This document shows positions 1 to 12,676 of a DNA stretch of 64,000 nt, piece by piece. The DNA lies in contig JAKSXM010000007.1 in NCBI GenBank assembly GCA_022575985.1, positions 63,890,501 through 63,954,500 of the forward strand, in the 5' to 3' direction. A model generated the notes under the pieces. That model worked only from the letters and a program-made list of their open reading frames with translations, did not search any database and had not been told where the DNA came from. Source of the stretch: Anagrus nilaparvatae. Lineage: Eukaryota; Arthropoda; Insecta; Hymenoptera; Mymaridae. Made by a program: the position numbers and the translations under genes. The first letter of the stretch is position 1. Every line of letters begins with the position of its first letter.

Positions 1-207
1 TTCTTTCACTTGTTTTATATAATTAAGCAATAAATGGGCCATTCATTATATTTAATACTACATTCCTGGCTTTGAGTGACTCTTGGTTTTTTTCCAACTC
101 TGTAATCATTAAATTGCTTATCATTGTCAATCCAGAGCAATTATCAAACATGTTTTAAGATTGCGTTTGTCATGAGGTCGGAAGGTGAAGTAATTTAAAA
201 AATACCA

Positions 208-3200
208 ATGGAAGTGACGGACTCAGAACCAATATCTTCCCGGAGGCACGACAACAACTGGGATGAGCTTCCGCGGACCCTACAGTTAATGAGGCAGAAA
301 CACCGGCCGGAAATACTTGGTCAGTTCACAGAACTACCTGTTGAGCCCGAGGGTGATTACTACAGTAGAAAACCAATTAGACAACTAGTAAGGCTGCGCT
401 ATGAAGCTCACGATGTTGGCAGGCTAAGTCATAACCCCGCTACCAGCAACTTTTCGGATGAAGAACGGTTTACCAATTCCCCTGACAGTTTGTTATTACG
501 ATCTTCGGAGTCAGCAGATTCCAGTTGCAGTGAAGAATATAACGGTCACACTGACGATTCTGGAGCTTTTCTTGAAAAACCGATTAGGTTCGGTAACAGA
601 CTTTTCGAATTAAATAAAAATATCCCCAGAATCAGAAGTCAACCACAAAGTCTCGATATGGGTTACGATAGCTTAGTCAAAGAATGCGATGATAGCAAAT
701 CCAACAAAATGGCCCCAATAGCCGCCGAAAAACAGGATAAACTTAGTGTACGCGAAATACTTAAAAGATTCGAAGAATTAAGATCACCGGGAGATGAAAA
801 ATCATACAACGACAAAACTCTAACAACAATTCGAGAAACATTAAACAAATTGGATGAAAAAGTAAAAAGTTATCAGGTATTTTAAAAAAAAGAAAAATAA
901 AATCCGTTATAATAAAAGTAACCTGTTGAATATAAGGTTATTATGCATGCTTAAATAAAAAAATGAGATTTGATTAGTGAGAAAAGATGTTTTTTTTTTT
1001 TGATTTTCTCTTTTCTCACCAGAAGCATCTAGGACGCGTTGAGAAAATTCTTCAATAATGATCATGCACACTTACCTTCTCGTCAATTCGATTATAATAT
1101 TTTTATATTATATAGAAAAAGATAGCAATAGAAAATATAAGGAATTTATATTTTATATCGAACATGATTTCTATCTAATAACGTTTGATTAAAAATAAAT
1201 AATTTTTATGTCACGAATAAAAATTTTTTTTTTTTTAATAATGATAACGTACTTAGGTAAATTAAAATAATGATAATAAAAAAGAAAAATTGATACTGTA
1301 AAAAAATGCTGTAAAATTTATAACCTTTTACGGTATCAAACGGCTACTTATTGTAGGGTCTCCTGCTGTGTGACAACAAGTCGTTTTGATTTATAAAACA
1401 GGTGTCTTTATAATAAACAACTTTTTTTTAATTTATTACCAATTTTATTTTTATTCTGTATTGCAAAATTGGTCACTGAAAAAAAAAAGGTTCTATTATT
1501 TTATTAGGGTACTTGGATTCAGGTATAAAATATCAAAAGGAACCGAAATTGTATTTTTTTTTTTTAAGTATTGTTAGAAAGACTTGTGTTAAAAATTCGT
1601 TATCGTAATAATCTTTGATGCTTATCACAATTTAAAAAAAAACTTTTATTAAAAAATAACACAATAACAAATAAAAAATTTTTTGTTATCATTTTATGCT
1701 AAATAAGAAAATAATTTTTTATTGTTGAAAAATAATAGTAAAAATACAATTAATTACGTCACTGGGCAATAAAAAAAAGGGAGGAGATTTTTTTTTAAAT
1801 ATCACTTCCTTAATTTTATGAAGCAAGAGAGAGAAGTTTAATTACAGGATTCTTCCTTTATAAAATTACTCTGTATTATTGCCATAATTAAAATTTTGAT
1901 ACAATTTTTTTTTTACATGATTCTTTTTTTTTTAATTATAAAATAATAAAAGAAGAAAATAATTTTTTTAATTATACTTTTGAGGTAATTTTGTTGACAA
2001 CTGAAAGGGGTTTTATGTCAAGAAGTTTTTTTAATTTATGAAAACTTTGAATTAATTAAATAATTTTTCATAATTTAAAAAATTTTGTCATAAATCTGAT
2101 TTAATCATACACGGTTAGACTACTGTACTTGAATTTTCAAGCAGTTTGGGTTGGAATTTTACGCAGTTCAAGCAGTTTTTACAATTTGAAATGTTACTTA
2201 AATTTTAAAATTTGATAAGGACAGATTTGTAAAAAAATAACTTTAAAATTAGCTGATTTTAAGTCCTCTTATGAAAACCAGAAGCTTTTCCTAAAAATTA
2301 AATAATAAACTAACAACCTAACCATGTAGTTCATCCACAACTGCACTGTAAAAAGTAACTTTCTTGTATTCACAAAAAATATACAAAATTTTCGAAAAAT
2401 TAGTAAATTTTCAAAAATAATCGTAAATTTACTAAAATTATTATTTTAACAACAAATTCGAGAATTCTCGATTTCTTCTTGTGAATTTACGAAAAAATTT
2501 GTAAATTAGCAAATATTTTTTATTAATTTTCGAGAAAAAAATTGTAATTTATCAATTTTTCTCGTGAATTTACAAAAAAAAATCGGAAATACTCAAATTT
2601 TTTGTTAATATACTAAATTTAGTAAATTTACGATTTTTTTTGAAAAATTACTAATTTTTCGAAAATATTCTATTTTTTTTGTGAATCTAAGAAAGTTACT
2701 TTTTACAGTGTGCATTTTCCTTAACTTGTTTACAACAAACTCATTAGTATAATAATAAGCTTAAAAATTACAAAATTAATCCCCAAAGATAAAAACATAA
2801 AGTAAATACGCATTACTTTATATTTTTACATAATTACGCAGACAATTTTAAAAAGATTTATATCAATAAAAAGGACCACACAAAAAAATTTTTCTTGAAA
2901 AACCAGTTACGAAAAAAAAAAGACGTCAAAATTTTTCTATAAAAAGTAATAAAGATTTCTAAAAGATTGAATAATCAATTAAAAAACTGGAAATGTGTGT
3001 TATATTTTTTTACATCAAATTTTTTTGGTTCTCTGTATACATGAAGTAACATTATTTGAAAGTTCATAATGAAAAAATCTATCAAAATGTTTATAATACC
3101 AACATGACCTCTCACTTTTTTCATGTACATAAAACAATGGAATGTTTTTTCATAAATAGTATATAAATTTATTTCTTGTGTCAAAATGTATTACTAGGTC

Positions 3201-6012
3201 ACTTTATCGATAATCAAAAAGTTTTCATTGTAAATTAAATTTTTCTTACTTTTAAAATAGAAATTTCAAAAATAACTGATTTTTTCACGAAAGCATCAAT
3301 GATTACGAACGTAATAAACGATTCCAAACGCATCAATTTTATCATGTGTAGTTGTAAATAAAATTCAGGAAAATCATAATAATAATAATAAACCAGGATA
3401 TCCTTTAACACAATGAAGAACATCATCATAGTAAAAAAAAAAAAGCATTAAACTGTTAAATGTATTTTATGAATAAATCTTTCTTCTTATTGCATATGAG
3501 AAATTTTTTAAAAAACTTTCATCGTATATCATAAAATTTATAACTTATTTTCTGCATGTAATAATTAAATAAACATTTTTAAAAAAAATTAAATTTTTTT
3601 TTGGAAAATTAATAAATCAAAATTTTTTTTTATAATTGCATAATAAAGAATCGCATACTTCCTTATTTCAGTTCTTGCATAATTATACGTTAATTTGATA
3701 TAATACGAAACGTGATGTTTTGTAAAAAACAAAATAATTTTAAAAAAAACGAAATTATCTATATTTAAAAAATAATTTTTATTATATTTTTATTTTTAGA
3801 TTGATCAAAAATCAAATCATAAATCACAACATCAAGAAAATCACGTATCACAAATTAGTAAATCAATACAATCGTTAGCTAATCATTCATCGAATCATGG
3901 AATTTATGGTAGAGGAAGTCCAAGTCCACATGTTGGTAATCGTGTGATGAATGGTCATTATCAAAAGAATCAGCACTCGGTTATGAAATCAAGTACACCT
4001 AGTTCTAATCATCATCAAATGCAACAACAGCAAGATTGGAGGCAACAAGATGATACTATGAGACCGGAAGATGGATCTTTTGAAACTTATACTCCAACAC
4101 CAAACGATGGAAAGCATTCGTTACTGCAATATGCTATGCTTAATTTCAGGCAAAGTACTGACAAGTAAGTGCATTAAAATTACAATTATCTTTTCATGTT
4201 ACAAGAAAATAAAGTGTATAATAAAATTATTTACGCACAGGTTTGAATTAATGAAAACAGCAGATGGATCTATCAGTGGGTCATTAAAAGTAATAGAATC
4301 ACTGAAAGGTGGTGGTGGTAAAAAGAAAAGTAAAAAAAGCAAGAATCAACAAGCAGATAGCTCCGCTGAGTGGACGTGGAAAGAGCAAGTAGACTTAGTC
4401 AAATTTTCGCCAGTTCCACTCGAGCAAAGTTTGCTTCGCCTGGATGGAGAATTAAGTGCTTTAGCATGTGAATGCTTTTTCTGTTTGCAGCGCTATATGG
4501 GTGACCAAGCTATGCCACCAGACACAAATGAAGTAAAATGTGTCTACACAATTCTCATGCACTGTCACAAGTTTGAACAACTTCGAGATGAGGTATATTG
4601 TCAACTGATGAAGCAGACGACCAACAACAAAAGTCCGAATCCTGAAAGTTGTCAGCGTGGTTGGAGATTATTCAGTATTGTGGCAGCATATTTTACTTGT
4701 AGTGAAGGTCTAAGACCGTATCTATACAAGTATTTAGAAACAGCGGCATATGATAAACGAAGAGCCTATCATGGAACGGCTACAGTTTGTCTGCAAAATC
4801 TCCGAAAAACTGGAAAATATGGTGGTCGCAAAAATGTACCAAGTGTTGAGGAAATTATGGCCATAAGTGCTGGGCGTAATGCGAAACGGCAGATCTACCG
4901 ATTGCCTGGTGGTACCGAGCGTGTTATAAATACAAAATGCACAACAGTTGTTCAAGATGTTATTGAAGAAATGTGTAACGTTATATCTGTCAGAAGCCCT
5001 CAAGAAATGGACGAATTTTCGTTATACTGTATCGTTGATGGTGACGAGTTCACCATGCCCTTAGCTCGTGACGAATACGTCCTAGATGTAACCACTGAAC
5101 TACACAAGAATCATCAACAATTCTATCTCATATTCTGCAGATCAGTATGGTACTATCAACTCAGGCTGGACGCACCACTCTATGTAGAGGTTGTATTTAA
5201 CCAAATTGCACCAGATTATATCGAAGGACTTTTGTTAGTTTTACCAGGAACTGAGTTGCTGCCTCAAGAAATAATTTACGATATGGCACAAATTGCTGCA
5301 TTGCTTCACAGGATACAAACCGCCGCTAACAACGATAGAGAAGAACCGACAACCAAGAGAATAAAGTATTTACTTCCTAAACCAGCACTCAGTCTGCGGG
5401 AACCAAGACCGCAACAATGGGCCAATATGGTTCAACAAGCTTGGTGTACAGTTCAACAAAACTCTGTACCTAGCTGTAAAGCTCAAGTATTAGGTGAGTA
5501 GATATTTCTAAATATCAATTTGATTTACTTCTCACATATCTATGCTCAATATTTTAACTTTTTTAGAAATTCTTTCAAAATGGCCTCTATTTGGCTCAAG
5601 TTTCTTCGCTGTAAAACGGGTTCTTGAAGGCAAAGAGAAAGGCACAGACCATATTTTAGCTCTAAACAGACATGGAGTTCACTTCCTAGACTTATCAACT
5701 CACGTAAGTATAAAAAAATATTCAAATAATCTCATATTTGACAAAAATTAACAAGCAAAACTTCCAAAATATCTACAGGAAACACTCTATCACTATCCAT
5801 ATTCCGAAGTAATATCAACCAGAAAAGTAAAATCAGAAGAAGGTATATTATACCTTGACATGAAATGTGGTAATTTGATGCAACAACGTATCACAAGGCT
5901 ACAAACAGAACAAGCACACGAAATATCACGTTTAATTCGCCAATACATAACAATGGAACAAAGAACTAGCAATAATCAATCAGCTCAACATCAAATGGGC
6001 TATGGAATTTAA
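208..6012 (+). CDS. Myo15: Myosin XV-type tail: MyTH4-FERM protein (C-terminal part of gene or motorless isoform)
   Basis: Exons 208-876, 3800-4164, 4241-5493, 5567-5703 and 5779-6012 join in phase and give 885 codons. Residues 1-320 are low-complexity and Ser/His/Gln-rich, with a short charged helix-like stretch (KLSVREILKRFEELR) near 190. A MyTH4 domain starts at LLQYAMLNFR (about 325) and includes RYMGD, LRDEVYCQLMKQTT and RGWRLFSIVA. The FERM part follows from about 520 and ends near QQRITRLQTEQAHEISRLIR, in front of a short Gln-rich tail. This layout is that of the second MyTH4-FERM of myosin XV, which binds cargo and filopodial or stereociliary partners. The ATG at 208 has an in-frame TAA at 196-198 and no good acceptor between them, so this exon looks like a true first coding exon. 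The motor would have to lie on other transcripts left of the window. PH-MyTH4-FERM proteins (MAX-1/PLEKHH) are the main alternative, but no PH domain is present. Confidence 0.85.
877..3799 (+). other. Large intron 1 of the MyTH4-FERM gene
   Basis: This is a 2.9-kb AT-rich intron with a CAG/GTATTT donor and a TTTTTAG acceptor. Apart from one complete MITE at 2344-2710 I see only A/T homopolymer runs. The open frames at 2975-3184 and 3235-3429 are low-complexity by-products with no recognisable motif. Confidence 0.7.
2344..2710. mobile_element. TA-type MITE, family 1, copy 1
   Basis: The 367-bp element begins CACTGTAAAAAGTAACTTTC and ends with the inverted form GAAAGTTACTTTTTACAGTG. It is flanked by TG on both sides, probably a mutated TA duplication. 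The interior is built of repeated AAATTTACGAAA-like words. Copies occur at 56424-56798 (complete, TA-flanked) and 61648-61800 (right half only). There is no coding capacity. The structure fits a Tc1/mariner-type nonautonomous element. Confidence 0.8.
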
Positions 6013-7862
6013 AAATATTTTTGGTACTTAATTTAAAAGAACCATAATAATTATAAATTTTATTTAATATAATCAAAAATTTAATGGATGTATTTATTAC
6101 ATCCAAGTTATATGTTTTAAAGATTTGTTTTTTTTTTCTTTTTTTTAATTGTAAATACGTTTTTAGTAACGACTAGTTAAAATAATCAATTTTTTATTTT
6201 TCTCTTACGTATTTATATAAATATAATTATTTAGTCTGTTCCTCATTTTTTATATCATGACAGACCTTGTTTTTTGCTTTTTTTTTAACAAATTAAGTAA
6301 TATTAATACTGTTAAGTATAAAATAAAAAATGTCTTCCATTTTTTAATTATCTGAAATAAAATCAGGATTAAAAATATGCAGTTAAATAAAAACTAAAAG
6401 AAAAATGCATTTAATTTAATTATAGAATGTTAAAAAAATAATTTAGTGCATAATTTAATGTCTTATTTTTATAAAAAAACAAATTAAGTGTACTTAATTA
6501 TTACATATATTTTATTTAAATTATAAATACTAATTATTCAATTAAATATAATTAATTTTTAAAATTAAATAATAATTTATATTTTAATATAAACTAACGT
6601 TTATTTTTGTTAATTTTTGAAAAAAATAATAGAAGAGTACGTTTATAATATTTGTAAATATTTGTAAAAAAAATAATTGATATTATTGAAAAATGTCTCT
6701 AAAATTTGATGCCATATTGAAAATTTTTAAAGAAACTTTTTTTTTATGAATAATTTTCATAAATTTTGTTCAATTTCTGGCATCAAATTTTAGTGAAATA
6801 ATTTTATGACGTGAAAGAAGGTGAAATGATTTGAAAGTTTTTTATATAATAAAAATATATATTATTGTATATTAATAATTAATATTATTGTGTTTTTTTT
6901 TTCATTTAGTAAATTTGATTATTTACCATTTTTTATAATCTGTAAGTATTGAGTTTCTACTTGAATTTTATATATATTCGGTATCAGATTAATAAGAATT
7001 TGATATGAAATATTCAATATGTATGTCAATATTTTTATCTTCTTAATATGATCAGTTTAAGAATATTTTTTTATTAATTTTGAATTATTTTTGAAATTTT
7101 AGAAAGTGATATTTTTTCAAGTATATGATAATATCGTAAGTTGATAAAAAAAAAAAAATTGAATTTACAATCTCAGGAGTCTTTTGCAAATAAAAACTGT
7201 GAATTCTTAAAAAATTTCTAATGACATGCCGAAAACCCAAAATCTTAAAAAATTAACATACTCAAGGTGCTAACATTGATATGTGTTGAAAAATTGTAAA
7301 TGGAGAAACTCTGCGTATTTTTATCGCTTCTAACAATTTTTAATATTTTGATTATATTTTCCAATTACAAAAAAAAAAATTGGTTTAATTGATAGTAATT
7401 TATTTTTTTGGTCAAAAACTAATGTAACATGTTAAAGTCTGTTTCTAATTATTATAATATATTAGCCAAAAAAATAAATTTCAGTCAATAAAATTGATTT
7501 TTTTGGTTTATGAATAAATAGCCAGGAATAAAGTATTCGATAATGGTACAAAATTCTTCTATTTGCTATGAAATTTAAGCGAGTTTTGTATTGACGAGTT
7601 CAAAATTGGAATTTTTGAAAAAAAGAGAAAATTTAATTTTATTCTCATATTTTAGGTCCAGGATAAAAATAAATGGTAATTTTGGGTTAATCCATAGAAA
7701 ATAATACCTACCCTTTCATCGTTTTTATAAGTTTAAGTAGATATGTAATTGCAGGAAAATATTAAGATGTTTTCCATTTTGGTCAGCTGAAAATGGTTAA
7801 AAAATAGAACATTTTAACGCTATTGACATCTCAGAAATCAACTTTTTTACTTCAAACCGACT

Positions 7863-8246
7863 CACAGTGTGCCGAATCAATCAAAAATCTGCTGACTCCG
7901 TAGAATTTTATTTTTTCACCCAATTATTTTTTTAAATCCTTCGTATACTCTCCTACTCTTATGGAAATCTGCTACTTTTTAGAAATGTTTACTCTTAGAC
8001 TCGGGGAAAAGGTAATAGTATCCAGAAACAAGGTTTTTTTAATTTCAAGTAAACTTGGTAACCCTGTTGGATACGATTTTTGCATATTCATCAATGTATA
8101 AGAGGTGAATTTAAAATGTAAAAATTTGAAAAAGTAGCAGGTTTTCATAAGAGTAGGATAATGTAAGAATGATTTAAAAAAATAATTGGGTAAAAAAATA
8201 AAATTCTACGGAGTCAGCAGATTTTTGATTGATTCGGCACACTGTG
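7863..8246. mobile_element. Transib-like MITE with CACAGTG termini and 5-bp target duplication
   Basis: The arms 7863-7990 and 8118-8246 are inverted copies of each other. They start CACAGTGTGCCGAATCAATC and end with the reverse complement. Both sides are flanked by CGACT (7858-7862 and 8247-8251). Termini beginning CAC(A/T)(A/G)TG with a 5-bp GC-containing duplication are the hallmarks of Transib elements, whose ends resemble the RSS heptamer. The element is 384 bp long with no open frame, so it is nonautonomous. Confidence 0.7.
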
Positions 8247-8726
8247 CGACTTTAAAATCACTCTTTTATCGAACATTTTGATATTCCATTGAAAGGTTAA
8301 TATTTCGAAACTTTTTTGTAGTTTCAAAGGAGTCTATTAAATATATAAGTAAAAAAAATTTTTCACCCATGATAAGCAAATAATTTGCAAAAAAATTAAA
8401 ATAATTTTCCAACAAACGTTCGTTTTTGTTGCTTTTGATGAATATAGCAATGCGATAAAATAAAGGGTTTGATCTTTGCATAATTCGCTCAATGGTTAAT
8501 ACCTATATTTTGTCCTTCGGTCCAAAAATAGCTACTTTAAAATTAAATTTGCATAAATAAATTTCAAAACTTATTACTCTGGTAAACCAGGCTTCAAAAT
8601 AAAATTTTTTTTCAATTGTCTCTGCTTATAACAAATAAATTTCTGATGAGTCTACAATTGTAAAAAAATTCCTGTTATGGTAGCCGGTTTTATCGTATGC
8701 AAATAGCTTGAAAAGTAAAGAAAAAT

Positions 8727-8945
8727 TTTTTTTCTTGTTAGTGTCCAGAAAGTGCGTGTTTTCTGGCCGCTGCGCTATTCGAAAAAACGCATTTTCTCGA
8801 CACTGAGCAAGAAAAATTATGTTTTGTCCTTGGCCACAAAAAAAGGATGCCCCAAATCGCAGTTTACCATCGTAATTTACGTGCGATTTGGGCCATTCTT
8901 TACTTTTGTGGCCATGGGTAAAAATATACTATTTAATGAGTTGAA
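8727..8945. repeat. Dispersed repeat family R1 (copy 1)
   Basis: This segment contains CCCCAAATCGCAGTTTACC, then GTGCGATTTGGGCCATTCTT and CCATGGGTAAAAATATACTA. Related words recur at 20881-21070 and, inverted, at 28500-28710 (inside both arms of the large inverted repeat), and again, shorter, at 38205-38400. An internal inverted motif (AAATCGCA / TGCGATTT) suggests a degenerate MITE. Coding is not supported. Confidence 0.55.
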
Positions 8946-10443
8946 AATCATTTAAAATCGAAGCACCACAGCATGATAAAATTTTTAAAAAAAATTTTTA
9001 ACTAAAAATAATAAATTTTTTGTAAATTTATATCTATAGGTTTTATTTAATTTGTAACCATTTAAAAGAAAAAAAAATTTTGGCTTTCACAACGGGAACT
9101 CTGGTAGCGGCAACTAGGTAGATTTTTTTATCAATGTACGAGTTGGACCAACCACACATCATGACAAAACTTGTCGGAACGTTTTTTAAATTTAATTCTC
9201 GTATGATACCTCCAGTTCAATTGCATAACCCTCCTGGACCTAGAACAGTGAACCTGAATATTACAAGATTTGATTTTCAGGGCTAACTTCTAAATTCTGC
9301 AACCATCTTTAAGTATAAACCAAAAAAATTTTAGTAGACCTCATTTTTTTACTACTCAAAAATAAACATTTGGTTTATATAAACTATCGCATTAAGAAAG
9401 TTCATGAAAAGATTTGCAACTTGTATTGCGAGGCTTTAAATTAGACCCTTGGACTGAGTCTTGAGCGCATGGAAAAAGGAACCTATCTGGAGTTTTTATA
9501 CATTATCTTCGGCATTATCTGAAAACCTCTATATTAAGGCTCATAATTTAGACCCACGAGATCTATGAGATCAAACTGGACACATCAGAATCATTTTTTC
9601 AAAATATTATTTAATCTTGACATGGTATCATTTGTAATAATTTAATATATTCATATAAAATAAAAAAATATTTACAAAGAAAAACTTGAATTTAATCTTG
9701 TTCTTAATCATAATATAATTTATTTATGAATAACTGATATAGGTAACTAAATAAAGATTTTCAAATTTACAGACACATTATTTTTTTGAAAAATGAACAC
9801 TTCCGTTACAAATTACCCAAACATAAAATTTAAATATTTTTTGTATGCAATAACAATAAAATTAATTTACACAAAATATAATATTTTTTATTGAAATAAT
9901 TTTATCACTTTACAGAAAATCTAAAAATTGTTAATATATTTTGTCGGTAATTACGATTTCTTTTATTTTTCTGAAAACGGTATTTTATTTATATAACAAA
10001 ATAAAGTAATTATAAAACGTTTAAATTATCATTCCTCTATATATTATATAAACACTGTTACAGAATAACTGCATTTTACTCATTTTTTTTTTTACTTCAT
10101 TTAAGTTAATAAAAATTTATGAACTTGTTAAATTAATAAATTATTAATAAGTTATAACAGTTTATATATAATAATATTAATCATTCAAACAGTTTACAGT
10201 TAAAAAAATATCATATAACATTAGTTTAGTTATGGCTTAGAAAAATAGCATATATATTTTAAAAAAGTTAAAAAAATTCATTCCAAATGAAAATATAATA
10301 AACAAAAACATTTTTTTTCTAATAACATAACATTTCATAATTATAATATTTACATAAAAAGATTCTTTAATAAACTATTATTTCTAATCAAAAATTTTTT
10401 AAATGTAAGTTAATGAAATTAGTGAAAAATTTTATATAATTTT

Positions 10444-11259
10444 TTAGATTATGCGTTGGTTTGAAGAAGCAGTTATAGCTGGCCAATTGCTAGCAGTATG
10501 TCGGACGAATCCAGGATCTGTTGCAGATGAAGGTTTTTTAGGTTTTAGAGGATAGTTATTGGTCTGGGTGCTGGTTGTTGACTTTCTGAGGGCGTTCAGT
10601 GATTCTTCCAGCATGTCGATCCGATATCCTCGCGAGCGATGCTGACCTCCTGAGGACTCTTCGCGCGGCCTCCTTGAGGTTCCTGAGGGGGAAGAGCCGC
10701 GCATTCGCGTCGGCACGTTGTCATATTGACTGGAATCGGAATACCTGCAAGCAAGCCATGCACATGCGAGTTTCGAGATTGCGGAAGCAGCTTCCGCCTC
10801 GAAGCCAGCTTGATAGCAAAAAGCCAGAAAGTATTTAAATTAAAACTTGCCTGTAGCTATCAACAGTGTCCTTTCTTTCGACTCTCATGATCTTTACTCC
10901 AGGCTGGTTTATCGTCATGGTTGGGAATGGTGGAGTGTCATCCACTTCGTCTAATGTTCTCTGATGATGATAGTAATAATCACTACTGCGAATTTTCTTT
11001 GGACTTCGCCTGCTATCCAAAAAATCCTCATCCCTTGTCATAGTGGACTTATTGCCAGGTGCAGACATTTGACGCTCAGCTTGCTGAAATCGCACTACAT
11101 CTTCGATAGAGGCATTCATGCTGCTACCTTTTTCTAGCATTTCTGGACTGTCAACGCGCCAATCTCTGTTTGTGTTCCTATTGCTTGGCTCTCTTTCGTT
11201 CACTGTTGTGCTTGTCGTCGTTGTTGTTTTTTTAACAACTTGTTTAGCTGCTTCAGTAA
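10444..11259 (-). CDS. 3' exons of an unrecognised disordered protein, GC-AG intron
   Basis: Two exons are supported. The upstream one runs from about 11259 to 10851 and enters with two bases of a codon after a pyrimidine-rich TACTGAAG acceptor. The last is 10744-10444 with stop TAA. Joined they read EAAKQVVKKTTTTTS near the start and end SNWPAITASSNQRII. The protein is rich in Ser, Arg, Thr and Pro, has no transmembrane segment, and carries one helix-like stretch (IDMLEESLNALRKS). It looks like the intrinsically disordered C-terminus of a larger protein. The intron 10850-10745 uses a GC donor in the usual GC context AG/GCAAGT; this is the only join that keeps the frame open (TAC AG|G TAT). 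The upstream exons were not found and may lie beyond 11.3 kb. I do not recognise the family. Confidence 0.6.
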
Positions 11260-11750
11260 AATAAAGAAAAAAGTTAAAAGATATCAGTTTATTTCTGCCC
11301 TGTCAAAATGCATTGTTTTAATTAATAAAAATTCAAAATAAATTTCAGACACTATAAATTGATGATTTAATTCAGGGGTAAGAATTATCCTGGATTAAAG
11401 TAATATTAAATATTTCAAATCTATGTCTTATTCTGAAACAGTAGTACTTTTTACACATATTACAAAGGCCGTTTTAAATCAACCTTGACCAAACCTACTG
11501 GTCAGATTTTTAAATAGGTTCCATAGTATTTTTTTCCGAAAATCCTCAATGCCAAGATTTAGCTCCTAAGTTTCAATTCCTAAATTTTGCTTGCCATTTT
11601 CGTTTTTTTGGAAATTTTTTAACAAAATTTAAAAAAAACTTACATTAAAGTGAAACATGATTTTTTTAAATGCCGATTTCTCAAAAGTTTATGACTGAAA
11701 AATTTTCTAATAAATTTTAATTATATTTTTAAAACTTGGTTAAACCGAAA

Positions 11751-11786
11751 TTATATTATTATATTATATTATATTATATTATATTA
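11751..11786. repeat. (ATATT)n microsatellite
   Basis: About seven tandem copies of the pentamer ATATT lie between 11751 and 11786. Confidence 0.85.
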
Positions 11787-12676
11787 AGCGGTTATTATAT
11801 TTTGAGAGTTTTAAATCCAAAAATAACTGATTTTTACATTTTTTTGATCATTATAGAATATTTTATGATAAAACAGCGAAAATTTAAATTAAAAGATATA
11901 AAATTATTAAATTCGTGAAAAATTTACGAATAACTGAAAATATCAATACTTAATTAATTAAAAATTTAAATTTTTTATTTTTATATTAAATTTTAGACTC
12001 TTACGGAGTGCGTGCAATTAAAATTTCAAAAGTCGCTCGGGTTGCAGATAGAAAGGCGCAAATTTTATTTAGAGTTTTATTCCTCTTAAAAAAATTTTGA
12101 ACTTGGCATGGAGGCTTGTTTTATTACATTCGGGAAAAAATACTTTTGAACCAATTTGAAGACCCGCCTATTAGGTTTAGTCATGTTTGATTGAAATGCC
12201 TAAACCTATTATATATATTATTTAATTAATTATTAGAGCATTTTTTTGAATGTTCAACATATTTTTATTTTGGGTATGAATACAAAATCCAGTTTAACAT
12301 TTTTCGTTATTCGAGTAATTAAAACATAAAATTTATTTTTAATAACAATAAATAAAATATTTGATATTTTAATTTACATCAATATAAATGTTTTACTACA
12401 AATGTAGTATTATTGAGTTTATAAATTAATTAAATTAAATTAATACCAATCAAGTCTAGACTTATTAAGAATTTAATCAATCATTATTATGTCATTAAGT
12501 TGCAAATTTAAATAAATTTGAATAAAAATGTAGGTAAACTCATAAAATTATTAACTCACTTAATAAAAATTTTATAGTAGAATTATACGAGGGGCTGATA
12601 AGGCGATTCAAAGAATTTAAGATTTAAATTACTGCTTTAGCTCATTAACGGAAAGTTTTGGAAACAGCAAAAATAC

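Larger units (their letters stand above)
6013..10443. other. Intergenic region with repeats
   Basis: The 3' flank of the MyTH4-FERM gene has several AATAAA-type signals (for example near 6320 and 6356). After that the sequence is AT-rich and non-coding. It holds the inverted-repeat element at 7863-8246 and a dispersed repeat at 8727-8945. The last kilobase (9.6-10.44 kb) is extremely AT-rich and is probably the 3' UTR and flank of the - strand gene ending at 10444. Confidence 0.6.

Noticed and set aside
10829..10843. Canonical GT donor just after 10844 for the exon at 10851-11259
   Set aside because: It would leave phase 0, and the only good acceptor then reads directly into a stop; the GC donor gives an open frame.
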